From M3007 sp033762055 (GTDB taxonomy: Bacteria; Bacteroidota; Bacteroidia; Chitinophagales; Saprospiraceae), in the NCBI GenBank assembly GCA_033762055.1, contig JANRLZ010000479.1, positions 1-11,798 on the forward strand: a DNA stretch of 11,798 nucleotides, written 5' to 3'. Below are positions 1 to 6,951 of this stretch, in pieces. A program made the translations under genes and the position numbers. Below the pieces are notes generated by a model that saw only the letters and a list, made by a program, of their open reading frames with translations, did not search any database and was not told the DNA's origin. Numbering within the stretch: the stretch's first letter is position 1; every line of letters begins with the position of its first letter.

Positions 1-12
1 TTAAAGGACAAA

Positions 13-1296
13 ATGGCCGCATTGCGGCCTTCCGAAAAACATCGTGATGACGACTGGGCTTCTCTCGGTGAGCGTCTGAATGCTGCGCTGCCACAACAGC
101 CGCAAGGAAAAAGGCGGTCAATTGTAATACCCCTGCTGCTTATAACGGCTTTGCTATCAAGCAATGCAATGTGGTGGCAGTCAAGCCGCACCGATCAGGC
201 TTCGTTAACTCGGCTGGAGGTACAGATGTTAGATTTGAAAGCATCCATTACGGCGTTAGGAGGGGGATCGGGTGCGCTACAATATAAAGTGGTACATGAT
301 ACACTTTGGCAGACAGTTTACGTTCGTCCAAATGAAGTAGGGTATGCGCAATCTGCTCGCAATGAAAAAAGTAGGTTAGCCGTATCAAAGACAAGTCAAG
401 AAGATAGCTTTCAAGTATCGTACATAACGACTTTCCTCCCCATGCTAGACAACGAATCTGCTGATAAAACCCATTCATATTCAGAAAAGACTTCCAACAT
501 AATTTCCTTGGATAAGCAATCCCAGGCGGAGTCAGATTCAATCTTGGAGGGTGCTGATTTGGCTCTGGCGGAGCACTCTGCCTTAACCTTGCCAGATACT
601 TCAAAATCGGCACTTCACTCTCCAGAAAGCCTTGCACTCCCCATAAAAGAAAAGATACCAACTAAACCATTTTCCAAAAAGCTTACGGATGCACTTCGCC
701 CTAAGTTTTTCAAAGTCGGATTGAACCTCGGCTGGTTGTATGCCAACAGTACGGGATTGATGCATGAAGGTGGTTTTTTGTACAACTTACACGGCGAAAT
801 AGGGCTCTCGCGGCATTGGAGCGTGATGGCGAACGTTGGAAAGGGGCAGTTGCACTACAAAGCTCACACGCCCGAAGCTATTTTGGGATCGCCGGATTTT
901 CCCATGCTCCCATCCATGGAGCATCACCTCACGGAAATGGACGTGACTGGGCAAAAAATCCATGAATTCAGTCTCGGTTTACGCTACACTTTTGCTCAGC
1001 CAGGCAAGCCCCGCCCTTTCCTTGGTTTAGGCTGGGGTGGTCAAACGCTTCTGCCATTCACCATCGAATACGAAATCCAGCACGAACCGACCGGAACCGT
1101 TCAGAAAGAAACTCTTGAGGTCACAACCCGGACGCGGATGAAGAATATCCTTGGCCTGAGTGCAGGGGTCGTAATACCGCTTTCCCCACGCTTCGACTTG
1201 TCTTTGGAAGGTTTTTATCAGCGGTCGTGGAAAAAACCGAGTGGCATCACACCTGACCTTTTAGGAATCCAGGCAGGTATGAACTTGCTTTTTTAA
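13..1296 (+). CDS. Inner-membrane-anchored protein with C-terminal outer-membrane beta-barrel
   Basis: The 427-residue product has a charged N-terminus of about 35 residues (amphipathic stretch around DDDWASLGERL), one hydrophobic segment at about residues 36-55, a polar low-complexity linker to about residue 225, and a C-terminal domain from about residue 230. That last domain alternates hydrophobic and polar residues, has many aromatics and ends in Phe, as in OMP_b-brl/PorT-like barrels. There is no cleavable signal peptide; the hydrophobic segment looks like a signal anchor with the N-terminus in the cytoplasm. In Bacteroidota this layout often follows an ECF sigma factor gene, with the short cytoplasmic part a possible anti-sigma region; that is inference, because the upstream gene lies outside the window. 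The start is supported by AAAGGA at 3-8, five bases before the ATG, although the frame stays open to the window edge. Two terminators follow the stop. Confidence 0.85.
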   Translation: MAALRPSEKHRDDDWASLGERLNAALPQQPQGKRRSIVIPLLLITALLSSNAMWWQSSRTDQASLTRLEVQMLDLKASITALGGGSGALQYKVVHDTLWQTVYVRPNEVGYAQSARNEKSRLAVSKTSQEDSFQVSYITTFLPMLDNESADKTHSYSEKTSNIISLDKQSQAESDSILEGADLALAEHSALTLPDTSKSALHSPESLALPIKEKIPTKPFSKKLTDALRPKFFKVGLNLGWLYANSTGLMHEGGFLYNLHGEIGLSRHWSVMANVGKGQLHYKAHTPEAILGSPDFPMLPSMEHHLTEMDVTGQKIHEFSLGLRYTFAQPGKPRPFLGLGWGGQTLLPFTIEYEIQHEPTGTVQKETLEVTTRTRMKNILGLSAGVVIPLSPRFDLSLEGFYQRSWKKPSGITPDLLGIQAGMNLLF

Positions 1297-1304
1297 CGGA
1301 ATTC

Positions 1305-1326
1305 ACTACCCAAAGGTAGTTTTTTC
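1305..1326 (+). terminator. Rho-independent terminator 1
   Basis: ACTACC (1305-1310) pairs perfectly with GGTAGT (1315-1320) around a CAAA loop, followed directly by TTTTTC. It starts nine bases after the stop codon of the barrel protein, as expected for an intrinsic terminator. The six-pair stem is short, but the U-tract is clear. Confidence 0.75.
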
Positions 1327-1333
1327 ATAGGCT

Positions 1334-1369
1334 GGGGGCGGCTCACCGCACGCGGGCCGTCCCCTTTTT
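1334..1369 (+). terminator. Rho-independent terminator 2 (GC-rich)
   Basis: Bases 1334-1344 pair with 1354-1364 to give an 11-bp stem containing two G-U wobbles and a nine-base loop, followed by five T residues at 1365-1369. It lies eight bases after the first terminator, so the pair forms a tandem barrier that isolates the downstream cluster starting at 1402. Only 32 bases then remain before the next start codon, so that cluster's promoter must either lie in this short gap or overlap the terminator. I could not identify a Bacteroidota TAnnTTTG element there. Confidence 0.8.
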
Positions 1370-1401
1370 GAAATCAATTTTCGTCACTTAACAATATTAC
1401 A

Positions 1402-3582
1402 ATGAGGTATTTTCTACTTTCTTTTTTCTGTACAATGAGTGGGGCCTGTATGTTGACAGCGCAAGTTCTTTATCAGGAGAATTTTGAAGCCAACGGTCTT
1501 CCGGCTGGTTGGTCGGTCAGTACTTTGGCTACCGATGGGGGTTGGAAAATCGGCACCCCTGCTGGCCTTTCCAGTCAATATTTCACCATTTCAAGCAATG
1601 GTTCGCTGCGTGCTGTGGCCACTAATGACGATGCATGTAATTGCGACAAGAGCAAGGACTATCTCATCACTCCTCCTCTCAACCTTTCGTCTGTAACATC
1701 GACTGTGCTGAAAGCAGATATCTTTTTTGGAGCGGGTAATTATCAGGGCATCACCGAGCGTGGCACTATTGAGGTGTCGCTCGACAAAGTGAACTGGACC
1801 GAATTGGCAACGCTTCACGGACACGGCGGTTGGGACCAACATCTCGTTGACCTAAGCGCTTATGCCGGAAAAGACAGTGTTTATGTTGCATTCCATTATG
1901 ATGATAACGGAGGGTTTCTATACGGCATGGCCATTGACAATGTGAGTATAGAAGTTCCTTTTACGCTTGATGCCGCACTCACAGATCTTCATGCTAAACC
2001 TTACGGATTAGAAATTGTAGAAAATCATGTCAGCGGTGTGGTTTTCAACAATGGCGTGACTCCCATTACATCCTTGGAGATTGCCTATATGGTTGACGGC
2101 GGCATTCCTGTTGCCACTGTGGTCAGCAGCTTGAGCATTGCACCTTTCGCGTATTACGAGTTCCACCACCCAACTCCTTGGACATCCATCGATGCAGGCA
2201 TTCACAATATTCAAGTCTCCATTGTGTCAGTTAACGGTATCGCCGACGAAAATGTTGGCAACAACGTGCTATCGTTCGAGACTGAAATCTTCCCAGATAT
2301 CGTGCCGCCAAATATCGTGGACCAGTTTCTGCAAGCTGCTCCGATTTACACAACGGTAGCTACTGCGGCCAATCAACTTAGCAAGCCAAACGATGTGGAT
2401 TTTTTCCCGATTCTGGCAAAGAACGAACTCTGGGTCGTCAATGAGCGCACGGAAGCTTTGGGAGGCAGTACACTCACTATTTATGATGCTGGTAAGCCCA
2501 GTCAAACTTTCCTGAACCGGGTGGACGGAAATGCCTGGCACTTCATGTCGCTTCCTACCGGGATTGCATTTAGCGAAGACAATTTTAATTTTTCCACCTC
2601 TCCAGGTGTCAAAGATGCCAATCATAATGGTGGCTCATTCACAGGTCCAGCGTTATGGTCAAGCGACCCTAACATATATGCCCAACCCTCCGGTGGCAAC
2701 GGTAGCCACCTTGATATGCTGCACGGCAGTCCATATAGCATGGGTATTGCACATGAGGCGGACAATATTTTCTGGGTATTCGACGGCTGGAATGAAACCA
2801 TCGTACGCTATGACTTCGGGAAGGATCATGGCCCAGGAAATGATGACCATGCTGACGGCATTGTGCGCCGTTATTTGGAAATACCTGTGAAAAAAGACGG
2901 ATTTGTGCCTAGCCACTTGGTATTGGATAAAACCAGTGGCTGGCTTTATGTAGTAGACAATGGAAATGACCGTGTACTACGCCTTAACATCAATTCTGGC
3001 TCAGTTGCGAATGCCTTGCCACTGATCAATGAGCCGCTTGCCGAGCACTCAGAAATGGGCAATGTCACCTGGGAGGTCATCATCAATCAAGGACTCAGTC
3101 GCCCTTCAGGTATTGAAATCATCGGAAACCGCCTATTGGTGAGCGACTTTGCTAATGGCGATATTATTGTTTATGATATCGAAAATGGCTTTGCAGAATT
3201 GGGACGCATTGCAACCGGTCAAGCAGGCATCACTGGAATAAAAATAGGCCCTGAAGGAGAAATCTGGTACACCAACCGTACTCAAAACACGCTAAAAAAA
3301 ATCGTTCCTGGAGAAGTGTCTAACACGGAAGAATTGGCTTGGGCTGCTCAGGTACAAGTATCGCCCAATCCAACTTCAGGCAATTTGCTCGTTCGACTGC
3401 CTGAATCCTCCACTGAAGTTTCGCTTGAATTAACAAACCTTTTGGGTGAAAAGTTAGCCAACTTCCAAGGTAATTCCAATTCACAATCACTCAGTCTGAG
3501 AGACTTGCCCAATGGTATTTACCTGCTGTCTATTTCCAGCAAAGCATTCTCGACTACCCGCAAGATTGTTTTGGAAAAATAA
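1402..3582 (+). CDS. Secreted multidomain beta-propeller protein with T9SS sorting domain
   Basis: The 726-residue product starts with a signal peptide that probably ends near TAQ (residues 19-21). Residues about 22-187 form a jelly-roll domain of the cleaved-adhesin/choice-of-anchor type, beginning with ENFEANGLPAGW and closing with AIDNVSIE. Residues about 188-295 resemble a CARDB/Ig-like domain. Residues about 300-640 show repeated blades (LWVVNE, IFWVFDGWNETIVRYD, LYVVDNGNDRVLRL, LLVSDFANGDIIVYD), as in NHL/SMP-30-like six-bladed propellers. The C-terminus from about residue 650 is a T9SS type A sorting domain (SPNP at 654-657), so the protein should cross the outer membrane. A His/Asp-rich stretch (KDHGPGNDDHADG) might bind metal, but this is speculative. 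It is the first gene of the cluster with the MbnP-like and diheme peroxidase genes, 59 bases upstream of the former. A lipobox-like SGAC lies inside the signal peptide, but a signal peptidase I site is more likely for a T9SS cargo. The substrate is unknown. Confidence 0.9.
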   Translation: MRYFLLSFFCTMSGACMLTAQVLYQENFEANGLPAGWSVSTLATDGGWKIGTPAGLSSQYFTISSNGSLRAVATNDDACNCDKSKDYLITPPLNLSSVTSTVLKADIFFGAGNYQGITERGTIEVSLDKVNWTELATLHGHGGWDQHLVDLSAYAGKDSVYVAFHYDDNGGFLYGMAIDNVSIEVPFTLDAALTDLHAKPYGLEIVENHVSGVVFNNGVTPITSLEIAYMVDGGIPVATVVSSLSIAPFAYYEFHHPTPWTSIDAGIHNIQVSIVSVNGIADENVGNNVLSFETEIFPDIVPPNIVDQFLQAAPIYTTVATAANQLSKPNDVDFFPILAKNELWVVNERTEALGGSTLTIYDAGKPSQTFLNRVDGNAWHFMSLPTGIAFSEDNFNFSTSPGVKDANHNGGSFTGPALWSSDPNIYAQPSGGNGSHLDMLHGSPYSMGIAHEADNIFWVFDGWNETIVRYDFGKDHGPGNDDHADGIVRRYLEIPVKKDGFVPSHLVLDKTSGWLYVVDNGNDRVLRLNINSGSVANALPLINEPLAEHSEMGNVTWEVIINQGLSRPSGIEIIGNRLLVSDFANGDIIVYDIENGFAELGRIATGQAGITGIKIGPEGEIWYTNRTQNTLKKIVPGEVSNTEELAWAAQVQVSPNPTSGNLLVRLPESSTEVSLELTNLLGEKLANFQGNSNSQSLSLRDLPNGIYLLSISSKAFSTTRKIVLEK

Positions 3583-3641
3583 TATGCCAAAATTCATTTA
3601 GCCGTTAAAATACACAATTTTCATCAATTAATTTTTTCATC

Positions 3642-4640
3642 ATGAAGCGTTTATCCGCACTACTCCTGCTTTTTGTCGCCTTTGCTGCGACGGCCTTCTC
3701 ACAAAACAACCAAGTCGTGTTCTCCTTTGACCACAAAGTCGGGTCCGACCCTCTGGTGCTTAACGAGACTGTTTTCAGCATTTGGAACAACAAAAAAATA
3801 AAACTAACCCGTGCTGAATTTTATATCTCAGAAGTGGAAATCCACCACCCAGATAGCATGGTCATGCCACTCACTGACCAGTATCTGTTGGTGAATGCGA
3901 AAAATCCAACGGCAGAATTTGATCTCGGTGCCTGGCCAGTCGAAGCAGCACATGGCGTGACCCTGCACCTTGGTGTTCCGCAGGCTGTCAACCACCTCGA
4001 CCCAGCCTCCTATCCAGCCAACCATCCGCTTGCTCCGCAAAACCCTTCAATGCAATGGGGTTGGACGGCAGGCTATCGATTCATGGCGATTGAGGGTAAG
4101 GTAGACAACAACGGCGACGGAATACCTGAAACCTCGTTCGAGTTTCACAATCTCGGCGATGCACTCTATAAGACTTTAGACCTGACAGGTATGGAAGAGG
4201 CCTCCAATGGGGTGTTACACCTTCATTTTGTATTAGACTATGCTCAACTGTTCAAAAATATGGCAATGACCGGCAACCTTATCCAACACGGAAGCGCAGC
4301 ACCTAACGTCAATATGATGAACAATGCCGCCACGCAGAATTTTGTCGTATTGCCTATGGTATCTGCCACGCATGAGGTGGAAGCCAACTCTCTCAATATT
4401 AAGGCATCCCCCAACCCTGCCAATGTAGAGACAATGATTGAATACACCCTTCCGGCTTCAAGCGGACTCGCACTGATACTAACTAACACACTTGGTCAAA
4501 CAGTTCGTAGCCTGACTGGGCTGACGGCTAACGGTTCAGTACGCTTAGAAACCGCCACACTTCCAGAAGGCATCTATCAGTACGCTTTTTATGAAAATGG
4601 TAATTTGTTGGCGCGTAAACAGTTGGTAGTCAAACATTAA
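3642..4640 (+). CDS. MbnP-family protein with T9SS sorting domain
   Basis: The 332-residue product begins with a signal peptide (cleavage likely after FSQ, residues 19-21). Residues about 24-240 match the MbnP-like family: FDHKVG near the start (His31), an RAEFYISEVEI segment followed by His68-His69, the Trp motif MQWGWTAGYRF (Trp139, Trp141), a GDG turn, and a late LHLHF strand (His193, His195). In methanotroph MbnP, a Trp is oxidised to kynurenine by the diheme enzyme MbnH and the protein then binds copper. The His residues named here are candidate ligands only; I have not aligned them to a structure. Residues about 250-332 form a T9SS type A sorting domain (ASPNP at 255-259), which the methanotroph proteins lack, so this copy is probably exported across the outer membrane. 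Two MbnH/MauG-like genes follow directly, the best functional support for the assignment. Methanobactin precursor or biosynthesis genes are not visible. Confidence 0.88.
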   Translation: MKRLSALLLLFVAFAATAFSQNNQVVFSFDHKVGSDPLVLNETVFSIWNNKKIKLTRAEFYISEVEIHHPDSMVMPLTDQYLLVNAKNPTAEFDLGAWPVEAAHGVTLHLGVPQAVNHLDPASYPANHPLAPQNPSMQWGWTAGYRFMAIEGKVDNNGDGIPETSFEFHNLGDALYKTLDLTGMEEASNGVLHLHFVLDYAQLFKNMAMTGNLIQHGSAAPNVNMMNNAATQNFVVLPMVSATHEVEANSLNIKASPNPANVETMIEYTLPASSGLALILTNTLGQTVRSLTGLTANGSVRLETATLPEGIYQYAFYENGNLLARKQLVVKH

Positions 4641-4651
4641 TATGCTCTCAT

Positions 4652-4684
4652 AGTGGTGCCACGAATTAACGTTGTGGCACCACT
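4652..4684 (+). other. Perfect 11-bp inverted repeat (intergenic hairpin)
   Basis: AGTGGTGCCAC (4652-4662) is exactly complementary to GTGGCACCACT (4674-4684), and two further pairs (one G-U) can extend into the 11-base spacer. It lies in the 57-base gap between the MbnP-like stop and the start of the first diheme peroxidase, ending 13 bases before that ATG. No T-run follows, so it is not a standard intrinsic terminator. A segmental mRNA stabiliser, a processing site or a partial attenuator that sets the ratio of MbnP to enzyme would all fit, as would a dyad operator. Confidence 0.7.
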
Positions 4685-4697
4685 TGCACTACCAGCA

Positions 4698-5726
4698 ATG
4701 CGCCGTTTTATCTCCTTTTGCTCGTTACTGATCTTATTCCTGGCTCGCTGCCAAAAGGAAGATCAACCAGCCGTCATACCGCTGGAGACAGATGAGTATG
4801 TGTTGCACGTTCCGGCGGGTTTTTATTCGCCGGATATTCCCGCAGACAACGTTTTGACCAAGAGCCGGATAGCCTTAGGAAAACGGCTGTTTTACGATCC
4901 GGCGCTCTCGGCAGATAGTACCCGTTCCTGCGGTTCTTGTCATGCTCCACACCTTGCTTTTTCAGACAGTACGGCAGTGAGTTTGGGGATTGATAACCGG
5001 GCAGGCACACGTAATGCACCGACCTTAGCCAATGTAGCTTATCAAAAGAAACTCCTGCGCGAGGGCGGCGTACCTACTTTAGAAATGCAAATCCTTGTGC
5101 CCATTCAAGAGCATAATGAATTTGATTTCAACATTTTGCTTGTAGCCGAACGTTTACAAAAAATGCCGGAATATGTCCTAATGGCAAAAAAAGCCTACGA
5201 ACGAGAGCTGGATGCCTTTGTCATCACGCGTTCCATTGCAGCTTTTGAACGGACGTTGTTGAGCGGAGATTCTCCATATGACCAATACGCATTTCAAGCA
5301 AAAAACAATGCTTTGTCAGCCGCAGAAAAACGCGGCCTTGAATTGTTCCAAAGCGAAAGATTGAACTGCTCGAAATGTCACGGCGGTTTCCTTTTTACCA
5401 ATCAAGACTTTACAAACAACGGCCTTTATGAGGTTTATCCCGATTCAGGTCGTATCCGGTTGACTGGATTGGAAAGTGATCGTGGTGTATTCAAAGTGCC
5501 AAGCCTGCGCAACGTTGCTATAACCGCACCCTATATGCACGATGGCAGTTTGCCGACTTTGGAGACGGTGATTGAACATTACCAAACGGGGGGAAAGTCG
5601 CACCCGAACAAAAGCCCCTTGCTCAAACCGTTCAGTTTGACTGCGCAGGAACGGGCAGATTTGCTTGCCTTTTTGCATAGCCTGACCGACCAAAAATTTA
5701 TTACCAACCCTGAATTCAGAAACTGA
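4698..5726 (+). CDS. MbnH/MauG-like diheme cytochrome c peroxidase, surface lipoprotein (copy 1)
   Basis: The frame is open from a codon at 4653, but that would translate through the intergenic hairpin. The ATG at 4698 gives a 342-residue protein with a proper basic and hydrophobic signal (MRRFISF...), so I chose it. The lipobox is L-A-R-C with Cys18; Arg at -1 is unusual. Cys18 is followed by QKED, matching the Q-K-(D/E)2 lipoprotein export signal described in Capnocytophaga, so the enzyme may be surface exposed. Two heme c sites are present: CGSCH (78-82) and CSKCH (224-228). The family motif PYMHDG (MHDG at 280-283) is followed by VIEHY; Tyr295 may be the MauG-type axial ligand that replaces Met of classical bacterial peroxidases. 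The usual FWDGR motif, whose Trp lies between the hemes, is replaced by LLREGG (Arg121). In this context the likely substrate is the MbnP-like protein encoded upstream; a general peroxidase role is the alternative. Confidence 0.88.
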   Translation: MRRFISFCSLLILFLARCQKEDQPAVIPLETDEYVLHVPAGFYSPDIPADNVLTKSRIALGKRLFYDPALSADSTRSCGSCHAPHLAFSDSTAVSLGIDNRAGTRNAPTLANVAYQKKLLREGGVPTLEMQILVPIQEHNEFDFNILLVAERLQKMPEYVLMAKKAYERELDAFVITRSIAAFERTLLSGDSPYDQYAFQAKNNALSAAEKRGLELFQSERLNCSKCHGGFLFTNQDFTNNGLYEVYPDSGRIRLTGLESDRGVFKVPSLRNVAITAPYMHDGSLPTLETVIEHYQTGGKSHPNKSPLLKPFSLTAQERADLLAFLHSLTDQKFITNPEFRN

Positions 5727-5771
5727 ACTGTCCTACCTTTTTTCAATTTTTGACATGATAATCACTCGATT

Positions 5772-6854
5772 ATGAAAAAAATATTATTCGTCTTTTTTGC
5801 GATTTCCTGCCTCTTTGCCGCTTGCGACCCGAAAGAGCCTATCGAACCACCCGCTACTTATGATCCCACGCCATACGACCTAAAAATTGGCGACTTCCCT
5901 ACGCCAGACCTGCCAGCTGACAACAAACTCACGATAGCAGGTGTGCAATTAGGCCGTATGCTTTTTTATGAAAAAAGGCTCTCGAAAGACGGTTCCCAAG
6001 CCTGTGCTGATTGCCACAAACAAGCGGACGCTTTTTCCGATATCAGGCAATTCAGCATTGGGGTGGAAAAACTGCCCGGCGACCGCCAGGCAATGGCAGT
6101 TATGAATTTGGCCTGGCACCAAAATGGCTTGTTCTGGGATGGCCGAGCCCCTCATGTGCGAGATCAAGCGCTTGGGCCTATTCAGAATCCGCTCGAAATG
6201 AATGAGACGCTGCCGAATGTGGTGGCGAAACTATCAGCAGATAAAAAATATACGGACCAGTTCATCCGTGCTTTTGGCGATATAAACGTAACATCAGAAC
6301 GGGTGAGCCTGGCCTTGGAGCAGTTCATGTTCTCCGTGGTTTCCTATAATTCGAAGTATGACCAGTATTTGAGAGGTACAGCAACACTGACAGCAGAAGA
6401 GGAACGTGGTCGAGTGTTGTTTTTCACTGAATATGATCCATTTGGCAGTACAAAAGGTGCAGAATGCTTCCACTGCCATGCTGGGCACAACTTTACGAAT
6501 GACGAATTTATGAACAATGGCCTTGATACAGACGCGAGCATGACCGATGAAGGCCGCAAAAAAGTGACCAATGACCCGGCTGACCGGGGCAGGTTCAAAG
6601 TCCCGAGCCTGCGCAACATCGCCCTGACCCCACCCTATATGCACGACGGGCGTTTTGCCACCTTGGAGGAAGTGATTGACCATTACGATCATGGTGTAAA
6701 GAACTCCGCAACTGTTGAGTTTATCCTTCAATACAATCTACAGCCAGGAGGGCTTCAAAAAACCGCACAAGACAAAGCAGATTTGATTGCGTTTTTGAAA
6801 ACATTGACGGACACCGATTTTTTGACGAATCAGGCTTATACTAAACCTGAATAG
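5772..6854 (+). CDS. MbnH/MauG-like diheme cytochrome c peroxidase lipoprotein (copy 2)
   Basis: The 360-residue product begins with a lipoprotein signal (MKKILFVFFAISCLFAAC; lipobox F-A-A-C, Cys18). The residues after the Cys (DPKEP) do not match the Q-K-(D/E)2 export signal, so it may face the periplasm, unlike copy 1. Heme c sites are CADCH (78-82) and CFHCH (232-236). The FWDGR motif is intact, with Trp122 expected between the two hemes, followed by the usual QALGPIQNPLEM segment. MHDG lies at 290-293 and VIDHY places Tyr305 at the candidate MauG-type ligand position. It is clearly a paralogue of the preceding gene, 45 bases upstream, with the same first-heme numbering, but differs in the inter-heme motif and the lipoprotein tail. 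It may oxidise the MbnP-like protein or scavenge hydrogen peroxide; sequence alone cannot decide. A T-rich leader precedes the start, and no convincing promoter or terminator flanks it. Confidence 0.9.
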   Translation: MKKILFVFFAISCLFAACDPKEPIEPPATYDPTPYDLKIGDFPTPDLPADNKLTIAGVQLGRMLFYEKRLSKDGSQACADCHKQADAFSDIRQFSIGVEKLPGDRQAMAVMNLAWHQNGLFWDGRAPHVRDQALGPIQNPLEMNETLPNVVAKLSADKKYTDQFIRAFGDINVTSERVSLALEQFMFSVVSYNSKYDQYLRGTATLTAEEERGRVLFFTEYDPFGSTKGAECFHCHAGHNFTNDEFMNNGLDTDASMTDEGRKKVTNDPADRGRFKVPSLRNIALTPPYMHDGRFATLEEVIDHYDHGVKNSATVEFILQYNLQPGGLQKTAQDKADLIAFLKTLTDTDFLTNQAYTKPE

Positions 6855-6944
6855 TACAGACTGAATTCCAAAAACAGGTTTTACATGGTCTAAAACGGCT
6901 GTTCCCTAATGGAAAAGGAGGGGGCCATCGCTGTTGTAAGTTTT

Positions 6945-6948
6945 GGAG
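6945..6948 (+). promoter_or_regulatory. GGAG Shine-Dalgarno-like site for the Crp/Fnr gene
   Basis: GGAG lies three bases before the ATG at 6952. The same bases overlap an in-frame TTG at 6943, and an in-frame TAA at 6937-6939 excludes any longer start. The spacing is tight, but the site favours the ATG over the TTG. Shine-Dalgarno sites are often weak in Bacteroidota, so the TTG cannot be fully excluded. Confidence 0.45.
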
Positions 6949-6951
6949 TAT

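Noticed and set aside
4653..4697. Upstream in-frame start extending copy 1 of the diheme peroxidase by 15 residues
   Set aside because: It would be translated through the perfect hairpin at 4652-4684, and it places a non-signal-like stretch before the clear MRRF lipoprotein signal at 4698.
5734..5741. TACCTTTT as a Bacteroidota -7 promoter element (TAnnTTTG) before the second peroxidase
   Set aside because: It misses the final G and has no TTTG-like -33 partner at the expected distance; this T-rich sequence is common by chance here.
4698..6854. The two adjacent diheme peroxidase genes as a single broken gene
   Set aside because: Each has its own lipoprotein signal, two heme sites, MHDG motif and stop codon, so they are complete tandem paralogues.
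3642..6854. A methanobactin biosynthesis operon
   Set aside because: No short precursor peptide and no MbnB/MbnC-like genes are visible; only the MbnP/MbnH-type components are present.
6873..6914. Short inverted repeats (AACAG/CTGTT and TTCC/GGAA) between the second peroxidase and the Crp/Fnr gene
   Set aside because: Arms of four to five bases are expected by chance in such a gap; there is no U-tract and no recognisable Crp/Fnr operator.
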